From Diphasiastrum complanatum (lineage: Eukaryota > Streptophyta > Lycopodiopsida > Lycopodiales > Lycopodiaceae): a stretch of DNA of 64,000 nt. The DNA lies in NCBI GenBank assembly GCA_029204225.1, contig CM055107.1, forward strand, positions 17,334,809-17,398,808, read 5' to 3'. A program made the translations under genes and the position numbers. Under the pieces are notes generated by a model. That model did no database searches. It saw nothing but the letters and a program-made list of their open reading frames with translations, and was not told where the DNA came from. This document shows positions 48,495-60,302 of the stretch, in pieces (position 1 is the stretch's first letter; each line of letters opens with the position of its first letter).

Positions 48495-51400
48495 ATTTCT
48501 CCTTGACATCGAGGGTGGGTCTGGTGGCTGTAGCGAGCCCCTGGAGGGAAGAGATGCAGTATGGCGGTTGTGGGATAGGGATTGTGCCCTATTGTTATTT
48601 TTTTAGGGATTGCATTACTTTAATTAAGGTGTATGCTTTTGCCTTTGCATGGGTTTTTGGAAAAGAAAGTTTTTTTTTTGGTAATGCATGGCTATATGGT
48701 GGTTTACTAGTTATGCATACGGTAAGCTGCGTTTTTTTTCTTTGCATGTGAGGGAAACCATTTGTACGTGAAGGGATTTTTTGTCATTTGGCTACCCTTC
48801 CGGTATTTGCATGAAAACAGCTTGACCTAAATGAGTAACCAAGGGTGAAACCTACAGAGGAGAATAGAATTATAGATTCTCATGTGCATAACTAAGAAAA
48901 TTGGGTGAAGAGATATTTTGCTATCCTAGCAGATAGTCTATGAGTTTGGTTCATAGATTTAGGATTGACGAGAAGTTATTGGTTCTTTGCGGGGGTTTTT
49001 TTTTCCAAACAGTACCCGGTTTGAGAAAAATTTAATTTTTCTGGTACTGTGCTTGGAGGTAATAGACTTTGGAAGATAAGTTCTTCCCAGATTAAAAGTT
49101 AAATTTGAATTTTTTCCTTTTCTGTTGATTTCTGAACTTGGGTTAAAGTTTGAAATCTATTACTTGTCAAGGATATTTCTAGTTGATATTGATCGTTGGA
49201 AATGGGACAAGTTAACGTTTGTGCAAGATACTTGTCAAAATAAATTTTAAAATTGTCAAACAATATGAAATGACCAGGTAACATGAGTGATGATAGAACT
49301 CTTTATCCAGTCAATGGAATCTTTTTTGGATACAGTTTAAGAGTTTCTGAAATCTTATTGGTAGGATTTTCATTCATGTAATTTTGTATTTTAAGTTTGA
49401 ATAGTTTTGTTAATATTGATGGAGTAATGCCAAACCAGTCAATGGAAAGGAAAAACAGTCCAATTTTATTTGAAATTGGTAATTGTTAGGAACTGATCTT
49501 AAGTTAAAACTAATTTAATTTCCAGTTAAAATCCTATGGTGGATTCTATATCGGTAATTCAGCCCAGGTATAGGATAGAAATGAAATTGTTTCAGTTTTT
49601 TCCTATAGTAATGAATTTTAAAACATTTACTAATGACGTTACGTCTTCTTAATACCTTAGCTGAAATAGATTTTCAAGGAACTGAAAATTCTGAGGGAAG
49701 AAGAGTGGACATCAGAGGTAGTAAGTGTGATTGAAAAATGTATTTCGCAGTTAGGATTTTGGTAATCCCTATAAATAATTGCTTAATACTAATTATTAAT
49801 TTTCTGGTTAGAATTCATTCAGTTGAATTTGTAACTGATATCTTTGTAACCATTTGAGTTATCCGTAGTTTTGGATGTCGATTGTGAGGCTAGAAGTGGA
49901 ATATGATACGTGGATTATAGTGGATCTATTAGGTGACAGAAGCTTGTCCCTAGATTTGATGCATCAATAGGGGTTTGAAGCTTATCATTAACCATAAAGG
50001 ATCAGAATGTAATATTGAACCATGTTAATTCTTCTATCTAACTCACATAATCAGATGTGATTTTGGGTATCCATCTTATAGGCATGTCAACCTCCAAATA
50101 AATGGATTCTCCAGTGTTTTGGAAACAAGAGTTAATATCCTATAGTGATTATAGGACAGCTAGATGATCAGTGGATCTCTAAGAATATCAGATAAGGTGG
50201 TTAGTTTTTTAGAAGGAAAAGCTGATGGTATGGGACATCAGTAATTTTGGAAAGGAAATTCTAGGACTGTAAAGATCTGATGATCAATGGCGTGGTTTAG
50301 TACCTAGTCGCGATATGGGAAAAATAAAAAACCGTTTGATCAAATGTGGGGTATTTTGAGAAATTTTGAGGTTTAATCTAGATCCCAATGTGGTATCTCA
50401 TTATTTACAAAATCAGAGGCTCTCAAAACTATTTCTCGTTTTTTTTAATTAATTCTTTACTTCTTAGTAATTTTTCGAATATAAGACATCAGAGTAGTTT
50501 ATATGAATTCTTTCCAGCATGAAGTTATTCTTCTGAAAGACTGTTATGTCATATAATTGACTACTTATGGGAATGGACTTTGAATTCAGATAAATTCTAA
50601 AGTCAAAGTGGTTCAATTTCTTAAACCTAGATTATCTCTTTGTGCATAAATGGATTTCGATGGAATGGTCGTTTCTATCACTCGGGTTGAAAATATTTGA
50701 AGGAAAAATCTTGATTGTAATAGAGTGAATCCTTTAGTGAAAGCACTTATTACTGACTTTTCTTGGATTTAAATATTTTCATATATCATCTTGCCAGCTA
50801 ACTTTTATTGAAATTTATAATTTCTTTAAAATGAGGGGTGAAGTGGTGGAATAAAATTCTATTTGGGGATCTGTGGATTGCATAATTTTCGGAAGAGAAC
50901 CAGTTGTGGTATAGAAATGAGATTTGATCTGAAAGGAATTCGGATAGATTCAGAGTAAGATACCTAATTGGAACTTTTCAAATAAAGAGGAATTTTCTAG
51001 GGATTGTGTGGACAAATTGGAACTAGAACAGGTTTGATATTTGAATCATTATCTATAAGTAGTACAGTGAAAGTTCAAAGGTTACTAATTCTGTTGGAAT
51101 AGAAGTAAGTTTGATCAGAATTTAAGTCTGAGAGTTCTGTATTAGATCAACCTAATTTTAGTCTGAGTACTAGGATCATAGAGGGGTTGATTGAGTGGAA
51201 GAAATTATGTAATTAGAAGGTAAGTTGGATTGGAAAACTATTGAGAGTGAATGTTATTCGTCTCAGAGATTTTCCGGATATGTTATTTACTCATGAGGAA
51301 TAGAAAATCTTTTGTAGCCTAGTTACAAGATCTCAGTGAGATATGTGAGTAACATATGTGGGTTTTGGAGGAATCTGCCAGTAAGAATGTGTTTATGTAC

Positions 51401-52685
51401 TAGGTCATAGTGAGATTATTCACATATATGCACGATTAATCTTGTATGAATCTATTGTGTATTCCTGGTTACTAGAGTTATTTGGTGTACTTAACCTAGT
51501 CGGTGAACATGAACATATGATCAAGTCTTGTTTTGACAGATACTTGTAGAGTTAACAAATCTTTGTATGGAAGATTTATGAATTAACTTATACATGATTT
51601 GGATAAGGATCTAAATGTGGTGTCATACTAGTATAATTGAATTCTGCACCTAGACATTTGAGATTTCTGAATCATTGGCAATTAACTTGAGTAGTTGATT
51701 ACTTCGGGATGAAGTTAATTGGTAAAACGATTAGAGTGATGTGGATTAATCAGGAACTGATAGTTTTGTTATATATTGTTTATAAGATGCATGATTAGTG
51801 AGTCATTTGGATTCATCTGTTAAAATTGTGTGCATTGGATATACAGTTTTCTTGGGATAGAGTATTCCTTAGTTAAGGAATAGACTCAGCTCATTAGTGA
51901 TTATATCCCAGAGCGCTCAATTGGATAACAAATCATAATGAATCCAAGAATAATATCTAAATTGATATTTAGCAGGACTTTGGATATCTAGATTTGATTC
52001 TAGATTGTAATCTAGAGTTTTTTTGTAGTGGAGATAATTGTCATTTTGATATGCAATCAGTCTTTAATTACCAGTGGTTTATAGAACTTGAATCTCGCAC
52101 TTCAGTCAAAAAATCATGTTTGGAGAATGTTCCTAAACTCCAGTATTTTCCTAGTGGGAAAGATTTTGGAATGATTCTTACTATTCCTGAGTTATGTTGG
52201 ACATATGCTCCAGTATCCTGTAAATGATTAAGTATGGTTTGGATTCCAGAAATTTATGATTGACAAATCATACGAATCTAAATATTTATGGTTGACGGAT
52301 CATAAATAGATACTTAATTGTTGTCAGAGGATTATAAGGAATTGTAATGATTCTTAAGTATGACAATTAAGTCTTGGTCTGATAATTGAGTAAGAATTCA
52401 GATCAGTGTTTTGAATCTCTTTATTCTAGTTTTTTAATTGAGAACCTATGGATCTCACAGATTTAATTTATCTAGTGGATGCTATTCTGCTACAGTATAT
52501 GGTCTACAGATGCTTGAGTATAGTTTTTCCTTTTGATTGGATCTCCAGTTATCATAGGAGACAGACAAGTCTATTAAGGTGAATGAATGTTGTTTTCTAG
52601 CATTTGGTGTTAGAAATAAGAGCATTTAACTCAAAAGAGTATCTGAGATACTCGGAGTTGAGTTTTAATCATTCTATATCCTAAT
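48495..52685. other. 4.2 kb AT-rich non-coding block between two LTR copies
   Basis: No open frame longer than about 116 codons and none with a recognisable domain on either strand. There is no primer site after the left LTR and no polypurine tract before the right one. The sequence is uniformly AT-rich with many short related phrases (ggaattt, tgattaat, gatttc) but no clear long repeat. It may be ordinary intergenic DNA between a solo LTR and the next element, or the decayed inside of a non-coding LTR derivative. Confidence 0.5.
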
Positions 52686-53499
52686 TGTGAGAAATTGGCA
52701 AAAATCTAGCTTGGTGTTTTTTATGATAGAACTTTGTGAGTGAATCTCACATGTGTGGAGGATGTTCCCACTTGTGGAAAATTGTAAAGTAAATCAAAAA
52801 TGTTTTATATAGGGGTCTCATAGAATTTCATAGTCAAGCATCTAGGTGTAGGATGTTGATAGGGTCGAATTTGGCATAGATGGCAAATTATCCATTTCCA
52901 CTTGTAATGACACTATTGAGCCAAAATAGAGTAGGAGGCCAAACTCGTGCCAATTAGAGTGTAGACAAGTGTAATGCTTTTGTTTGATGAATTTTAGGAG
53001 GTCCAATAGGAATTAGAGGTGGAACCATGAGTGGTCCAATAGAATTTGAGGTTTGCTTGAAAATGGTCCAATAGAGGTGCATGGATCAATGGTCCAATAG
53101 GATTAAGAGGTGACAAAGTGTGGTTCAATCATAATTAAGCATAGTGGTAGCTCATGGATCTACTACTACCATTGTACTCCTCATTTGGATCTAATTGATT
53201 TTGGAGATTGAGTGGATTTTGTGTATTATTGGATTTCTAGCTTTCTCTCTCCACCCGAGAGCTCATGATGTTTTTTCTCTCTCTACCTGAGGAGAGCAGC
53301 TTGTTTTTACTTAGATTATTTTTTGAATACTTCCCACATGTGTAAGTGAGAGTTGGAAGTGATTGAATGCATGTAGTAGTGTGTTTTTGCCGTAGAATCA
53401 AAGATAGATCTTGAATCTCAATCTAGTCTTGATCATGGTGCATCTACACGGAGATCACAAGTACATGTAGTGGACAATCCACACGTGTGAAATTCAACA
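52686..53499 (+). repeat. 5' LTR of the outer copia
   Basis: 814 bases, TGTGAGAAATTGG to GTGTGAAATTCAACA, followed immediately by the primer site TGGTATCAGAGCC at 53,500. This orients the element to the right, toward the gag-pol at 60.3 kb. Its 3' LTR is not seen before the window end. Confidence 0.9.
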
Positions 53500-53512
53500 T
53501 GGTATCAGAGCC
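53500..53512 (+). promoter_or_regulatory. Primer binding site (initiator-Met tRNA) of the outer copia
   Basis: TGGTATCAGAGCC directly abutting the LTR's CA end. Confidence 0.93.
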
Positions 53513-54042
53513 TACCTCAGGTTACCATGCATTTTGATCCATCTAAGTGAAAAAATTTCATCAATCTTGAGCTAGAACTTGTCAAGGCCCATTTTCCTAG
53601 CTATCTTGTTCAATCTTGGATCAAAAGAGATCAAAAGGACATTGATTGGGTCTGACCTGGTACTGTACGGAATCAGGTGCTCAGACACGTGTGAGGAACA
53701 TCCAATTTTAGTCTAGAAGTTCTCTCTTATGCTTGATCCATTTATCTTGTTTGATAGCTTGTTTTGAAGCTATTTTTGTCTAGTTTCTGATGCAATTAGT
53801 TTCATTCAATTTGGTTGTGCCAATCAAAAGTTATAAGCTTTTGAAGAGGGTTAGGTAGGGCACCTAGACCTGGGTGGACACATTTGGTTTGGTCAAGAGA
53901 TTGCTTGTTTGATCCAAAATCACAGTTGAATGCTTACCAATCTCATCTATATGTGATCTAGGCACTGTTTTGAGATCTTAGCCATTTTGTTTCATGCAAT
54001 ATCATTGTATTTGAGTCAAATCTGGTTTCTTAGTGTATTTCA
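53513..54042 (+). other. Leader of the outer copia, interrupted
   Basis: Non-coding leader that resumes at 60,077 after the nested element. The pentamer tttca at 54,038-54,042 is duplicated at 60,077-60,081. Confidence 0.75.
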
Positions 54043-54692
54043 TGTGAAAGATTCAACTAGTTTCATCACATTTTGCAATATTTCCATATTTGGCATATTG
54101 AGCCCAAAACTTGTTTTAGACTTAGAGGTTGACTTTTCAAAGTTCATTAGTCTAAAGTTCATTTGAATAAACACTTTTTGAAAGTGTGGGAAAGATAGAA
54201 TGCGAGTTTGAGTAGATTCAATTTGAATAAGTTGGGTACATTGAATCTAGACCCAAAATTGGTAGGGTTAGCATTTTGTTGGGAAAGCCAAGTGGCCAAA
54301 TAGGGTTTGGACCTGTTATAAACGGATGTAACTCATGGAGAGAGTCATCTTCTCTCTTATCTATCTCATTTCATGCTTATACATGGTTCTCTTGGGTTTT
54401 ACTATCCATTGGTGCACTATCTTGGTGATTGCTTGCAATTCTATGTGTAGAATGATCTATATTTGCTATTTTTGGATCCACACGTGTGAAATACAGTAGC
54501 TTGCTAGTTTTGTATGGACAACAACAGTACATAATCATTTCATTCAATTTTGATCAAGTTCTATGAGTGTTTGCATCTCAAATTGTGTGTAGATGCTGAT
54601 TTTTCTACATTGGTGAAATTGGTAGTGTATTTTTCTTTCTAACCAAAGATCATTCAAGTAGATTGGATCTTAAGGATCTGAAATCTTTCACA
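54043..54692 (+). repeat. 5' LTR of the nested copia
   Basis: 650 bases, TGTGAAAGATTCAACTAG to GAAATCTTTCACA. It contains the palindrome CACACGTGTG at 54,479-54,488. The match to the 3' LTR is close by eye. Confidence 0.95.
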
Positions 54693-55292
54693 TGGTATCA
54701 GAGCTTGTGTTTCAGGTTATGAAGGAGGAAATCAGATCTATCAATGATTTGGTGAAGATATCAAGTCTAGAGCATGCTAGAGAGGATTCTACACCAAAAT
54801 CGGACTTTTTGCTTTTGTAGATTGGATCTTTTGTAGATCAAAACACTAAATAGGTCAATATACTTGTTCAATTCCGTTTTCTGAATTCACATGCTGATTT
54901 TGGCCGATTTTTGGATCATTGGTTCAGCCTAAGTGGTGGCTTATAGATTGCATATCAAATTTTCAGCGTTTGCATGTAGATTTGGAATAGTCAATTTTTT
55001 GTGATTTTGTCAAAACCCTAATTTTAATTGGATCTCTAGATAGTGAGGTTGCTGGACCTCATTTGAGTGTGTTTCAATCTTAGGAAGTGGCAAAAGTCAT
55101 TAGATTGAGGATAGATCATAGGTTGATCAAGATTCCATGATTCTATGTGTTGATTTGCTTGGATAAGTGCTAGAAGAGAATTTGTGAGATAGTTTCAAAT
55201 CTTGGTGATTTCTTTTGAGAGCATTTGTTGTTCTTCAAAGGAGTGCTTTGTGCATTGAAACAGGTTGAAAGAGAAGACCAGGTCATTGCTAC

Positions 55293-57777
55293 ATGGCAAC
55301 CTCAATTGGAGTCATGTTGGAAGCCAATGATAGGCTTACCTCAAGTAACTATTCATTATGGAAAGTGAGGATGGAGTCACTTCTTGAGATGAATGATGTT
55401 TTGGATATTGTTGTAGGTTTGGAGGAGAGACCAGCAACACAACAAGATCAATTGAGGTATGACAAGAGGGCCAAGAAGGCTCTACACATGATAAAGATGA
55501 ATGTTACCAATGAACTTCTCAAGGAAGTTGGTAAGTGCACATCATCTTTGGAAGCTTGGAATTCATTGAAGAAGCTTTATGAATCCAAGTCTACTTCTAG
55601 AGTGTTGACTCTAAGAAGGCAAATCTTTTCTTGTTTGCAAAAGAATGAAGAAAGTCCAAGTACTTTTGTTTTGAGAATGAAAGCATTGAATGATGAGTTA
55701 GCGTGCATAGATGAAAGCATTAGGGAAGGAGAACTTATTCAAGTGATTCTTAATGGCTTGCTGGATGCTCATGCTAACATTGTTCAAAGTATTGCTATTC
55801 AAAAGACTTTGCCAAGTTTGATGGATCTTCAAGAGATCTTGATCAATGAGGAATATAGGCTTCAAGCAAGAGGTGGATCTACATAGACACTTCAAGAGGA
55901 TGCTATGTTCACAAAGGGCAAATTCAAGGGCAAAACCAAAAGCAAGTGGTCTAAAGGGCAAGATCAAGTGGATGCTTCTTCAAGTGGCAAAAAGAAGGAT
56001 AGATCAAAGCTCAAGTGCTTCTATTGTGGCGTCAAAGGACACTTTGCAAGCGAGTGCTACAAGAAGAAGAGAGATCAAGGAGACAAGCAAGGTAATCTTA
56101 CTCTTGATGAGGATGGTTTGGATGTGCAAGATGCAAATGATGATGCTTTTGTGATGTCTTCATGTATGCTTGCTAATGATGGAGATCTAGATCCTTGGTG
56201 GATTGATAGTGGAGCAAGTTCACACATGACCTTTCACAAAGAGTACTTCACTTCTTTGTTGGCATATGGAGATGACAAGAGGGTGATCTACACGGCCAAT
56301 GATGGTGAGTGTGCAATCAAAGGGATTGGCACAATTTCTATTTCTCTCTCTACAAATAGGAATGTTCATTTGGAGGATGTCTTGTTTATTCCATCTATTA
56401 CCAAGAATTTGCTTAGTGTGAGTCAAATGCTAAGTAAGGGCCTCAAGGTGGAGTTTGATGGAGATGCTTGTTTGATCAAAATGAAGGATGTCTTGATTGG
56501 AAAAGGTAAAAGGCAAGGGAAGTTGTTCAAACTTGATGCTTGTGTTATTGCTAACCAAGTTGGATGTGTTGCAAGGGAGCAAATTTCTATTCAAGAGGTT
56601 TGGCACAAAAGAATGGGACACCTCAACTTCAAGTCATTGGAGGTAATGGCAAGGAAGAAGGTTGTGATTGGTCTTCCAAGTTCCTTAAGTAATGACAAGC
56701 ATGTTTGTGAGTCTTGTGCTTTGTCTAAGTCACATAGACTACCTTATACTAGATCTATTTCTAGATCTACAAAGCCTTTTCAACTTGTACATTCAGATAT
56801 TCATGGATTTACTACAATTAGCAATAGTGGAGCTAAGATGTATGTAACATTCATTGATGATTTTAGTAGATTTTGTTGGATCTATCTACTAAAGAGCAAG
56901 GATGAAGTGTATGATGTCTTTGTCAAGTTCAAGAATGCAAGGGAGGACCAATTTTTCACAAAGATCAAGTGCTTGAGAGGTGACAATGGTGGTGAGTACA
57001 TATCTAACAAGTTCAAGGCCTTTTGTGATGAGCATGGGATCAAGAGGAAGTATACAACATCAAGGACCCCACAACAAAATGGAGTGCTGAAAGGAAGAAT
57101 AGAACTTTATGTGAAAGTGCTAAAGCTATGAGGTTAAGTGCTAATCTTGACAAACAAATTTTGGGATCAAGCTTTGTTGTGTGCCAATTTCTTGTGCAAT
57201 AGGTGGCCGAGTGCTATTTTGGATGGAAGGACACCTTTTGAGATGCTATTCAAGAGGAGGCCGAGTGTCAACTTTCTAAGAACCTTTGGATGCACATGCT
57301 ATGTCAACATTACTCTTGATGATAGAACCAAGGAGGATCCATCTTCAAGAAGAGGTATTTTTGTTGGATATAGTGAGGTGAGTAAAGCCTACAAGGTTTA
57401 CATTCCTTTCTACTAACAAAGTGATTGTTGGTAGAGATGTCATTTTTTATGAGGGAAACATTCCAAAGGTGTTTTCAAGCATGATTGATGGTAAAGTAGA
57501 TGGATCTAACATTCTTGATGTTGATGAGAAGGATCCTACTTTGGATGGTGGTGATGATGGACCTTCATCAAGTCAAAAGCCAAGGAGAACATCAAGAGAA
57601 AGACAAGTACCTTCAAGGCTCACATATGATCAAAAGGGTAAGCAAGTAGTTTCTGGAAATTATGTTGCTTTCCTAACCTCTTTGGATGAGCCTACAAGTG
57701 TAGATCAAGCAAGGAAAGAAGAGGAGTGTATCCAAGCAATGGATCTTGAGTATCAAGCTCTTATGAAGAGTGGAACA
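55293..57777 (+). pseudogene. Nested copia gag, protease, integrase
   Basis: ATG at 55,293 and near-identical to the 21-27 kb copy: gag MATSIGVMLEANDRLTSSNY, zinc knuckle CFYCGVKGHFASEC, protease WWIDSGASSHMTF, pre-integrase CESCALSKSHRLPY, integrase FIDDFSRF and RGDNGGEYIS. Lesions relative to the sister: TAG at about 55,884, a one-base deletion near 57,081 that removes the frame just at the catalytic Glu segment, an extra base near 57,410 before the linker, and small changes near 57,150. The linker (SSQKPRRTSRERQVPSRLTY) is intact and runs to the point where RT should begin. Confidence 0.93.
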
Positions 57778-58840
57778 TCTTTTGGAAGATCTTCTTGTGT
57801 ACATGGAGCTATGCAAGTGGATGGATGTTGTCTTGCTGTAAAATCAAGTAATGGATCTGGAAAACAAATTTTGTTCAATGACTTTGATGATCAAGTTGAA
57901 GATCAAGAGGTTGATCTCAAAGCGCTTCAACTAGTCAAAAGGGAAGTTGGCAATTTGGAGCTAGTCAAGAGCATCAAAGGAGAGGTAATTGGCAAAGGTG
58001 TTATGGATCTGTTTTTGCAGCATATTGAAGACTCAAGTAAGGTCAAAGGAGCAGCAAGGAAGTGTTGTTCAAGTTTACTTTACTTTTTCTATCTCATGTT
58101 TGAGCAATTTCATGTGGATGTGTGCAAATTGTCAAGATATGTTAAAACTAGTTACATTGGTGAGCATTGTTTTGATGTTGGATTTGTACTAGCATTCTTA
58201 GCTGATTTTGCTGATGGAAATGAAGCTATTGGAGGTTCATTATGTCACTCATCCATGGCTAAGTTCTCAGGTGTTGAGCTACTTGGTGCCAATACTTGGA
58301 GATTGTCAATTTTTGGTGAATTCATGGTCATTTTCTTGTGTCAAGTAGATCTTGAAGATGGACTAGTGCAAACTACTTGGTTTATGGAGTCATGTGGTGC
58401 TGGATTTGCATCATTTATGTACTCACCTACTCATGGATTTCCAAGGTTTGATGGTTTCTTGTGGCAAGATGAAGATGGAGGCTCATTCATGGAGTATCAT
58501 GGTGGATACAAGGCAACAAAGGACAAAGAAGGAGGAGACATGCAAGCAAACGTTGATCACTCACATTTATTGTTTGTTTGCTGTATTTTTCCAGAGAGTT
58601 CAGAGTTGGAAGCATGGTGGAATCATTTAATTTACATTTTATTTGATTCTTCATGTTCTAGTCACATTTTTACATGTAAAATTGATGTAAGAAATAGTGA
58701 AGCATCCCAAGTGGACACTATTCTCTATATCAATTATGGTTGTTTCTATTTTGAGCATTACATGATCATTGAAAGGAGATCTATTCTTAGGAAGAAGATC
58801 ATTCTTATGATGGATCAAAGTTCTATTGGCAAAAACTATG
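57778..58840 (+). other. Foreign open segment replacing the reverse transcriptase
   Basis: In the sister element the frame at this point continues into RT (CKWIFKVK...YVDD). Here similarity stops after ggaacat at about 57,777 and resumes at aggagcattggaagctagg near 58,840, where RNase H begins. Between lie about 1,060 bases, in one open frame continuous with the linker from 57,421 to 58,860, about 355 codons without a stop. The encoded sequence has a Cys-containing start (FGRSSCVHGAMQVDGCC), an acidic/basic middle, a hydrophobic segment (CCSSLLYFFYLMFEQF), and many Trp/Phe residues later. I recognise no domain. At the right junction it runs into RNase H out of frame (stop at 58,858). Confidence 0.8.
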
Positions 58841-59432
58841 CTAGGAGCATTGGAAGCTAGGAAAGCGAGTTTTGAGGTACATCATTGGAACTCGAGATTT
58901 TGGCATATTGTATGAGGGATCATCACCTAATCTTTTTGGATTCTTAGATTCGGACTATGCTGGAGATATAATGTATAGGAAATCCATTAGTTCTTATTGT
59001 ATTTTCATAGGTGATGGAGCTATATCATGGATGTCAAAGAAACAAGCCACTATTTCATTGTCATCTAGTGAGGCCGAGTACAAAGCTCTTACACATTGCA
59101 CAAAGGAGATGGTATGGATCAAGAGGATGATCAAGGATCTTCACTTGCTAGATTTTTCAGAGAGCCCAATCATCTTTTGTGACAATCAATCAGCCCAAAG
59201 AATGGCATCCAATCCTATCTTTCATGCTAGGAGCAAGCATATTGAGATACAATATCATTTTGTGAGGGAGCGAGTCATTGCAAAGGAGGTGGAGCTTCAA
59301 CATGTGTCTTCAAGGGAATGTGTAGCTGATATCTTCACCAAAGCATTGGGAAAAGACTTGTTCATGAAGCATAGGACTTCACTTGGAGTATTATCAAAGT
59401 CTATGCTAAAATTAGTTGAAGAGGGAGTGTGA
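58841..59432 (+). pseudogene. Nested copia RNase H
   Basis: RNase H of the copia family: RVLRYIIGTRDFGILYEGSS, DSDYAGD, SLSSSEAEYKALTHCTKEM, CDNQSAQRMASNPIFHARSK, and the C-terminal CVADIFTKALGKDLFMKHR. Unlike the sister copy, this end has no frameshift. It is out of frame with the replacement segment to its left. The last codons (GAAGAGGGA) are the polypurine tract and the TGA stop lies inside the LTR start TGTGA. Confidence 0.93.
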
Positions 59433-60076
59433 AAGATTCAACTAGTTTCATCACATTTTGCAATATTTCCATATGTGGCATATTGAGGTCAAAACTTGTT
59501 TTAGACTTAGAGGTTGACTTTTCAAAGCTCATTAGTCTAAATTTCATTTGAATAAACACTTTTTGAAAGTGTGGGAAAGATAGAATGCGAGTTTGAGTAG
59601 ATTCAATTTGAATAAGTTGGGTACATTGAATCTAGACCCAAAATTGGTAGGGTTAGCATTTGGTGGGAAAGCCAAGTGGCCAAATAGGGTTTGGACCTGC
59701 TATAAAAGGATGTAACTCGTGGAGAGAGTCATCTTCTCTCTTCTCTATCTCATTTCATGCTTATACATGGTTCTCTTGGGTTTTACTATCCATTGGTGCA
59801 CTATCTTGGTGATTGCTTGCAATTCTATGTGTAGAATGATCTATATTTATTATTTTTGGATCCACACGTGTGAAATACAGTAGCTTGCTGGTTTTGTACG
59901 GACAGCAACAATACATAATCATTTCATTCAAGTTTTATCAAGTTCTATTAGTGTTTGCATCTCAAATTGTGTGTAGATGCTGATTTTTCTACATTGGTGA
60001 AATTGGTAGTGTATTTCTCTTTCTAACCAAAGATCATTCAAGTAGATTGGATCTTAAGGATCTGAAATCTTTCACA
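59428..60076 (+). repeat. 3' LTR of the nested copia
   Basis: 649 bases from TGTGAAAGATTCAAC to GAAATCTTTCACA, followed by the target duplication TTTCA. It contains CACACGTGTG at 59,863-59,872. Confidence 0.95.
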
Positions 60077-60302
60077 TTTCACACGTGCTAAGAGTGTTTG
60101 ATCCTAACTTTGCCTATACTCCATCATTTGATGTGAAATAGATCTTGTTTTAGAGAGATTTGTGTAGCTAGTGAGAATCAATTCACAAATAGTTGCAAGA
60201 TCTTTCATAGGAGGAGATAGTACTCTATTATTGGATCCTATTGAGAGTGTGTAGCAACATTTATTGTTCATCATTTGAGTTTTCTTCACTTTAAATGTCT
60301 TA
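60077..60302 (+). other. Rest of the outer copia leader
   Basis: Continuation of the leader interrupted at 54,042; it ends at the gag start ATG at 60,303. Confidence 0.7.

Larger units (their letters stand above)
54043..60076 (+). mobile_element. Nested Ty1/copia with replaced RT core
   Basis: A complete element by structure: 5' LTR 54,043-54,692, primer site TGGTATCAGAGC at 54,693, gag-pol 55,293-59,432, polypurine tract 59,418-59,427, 3' LTR 59,428-60,076, flanked by TTTCA duplications (54,038-54,042 and 60,077-60,081). It inserted into the leader of the outer copia. It is the same family as the reverse-strand element at 21-27 kb, but the RT is missing, replaced by unrelated sequence at about 57,778-58,840. 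Confidence 0.96.

Noticed and set aside
57421-58860. 479-codon frame taken as a single intact host gene
   Set aside because: Its first ~120 codons are plainly the copia linker shared with the 21-27 kb element; only the later part is foreign, and it ends out of frame at the copia RNase H.
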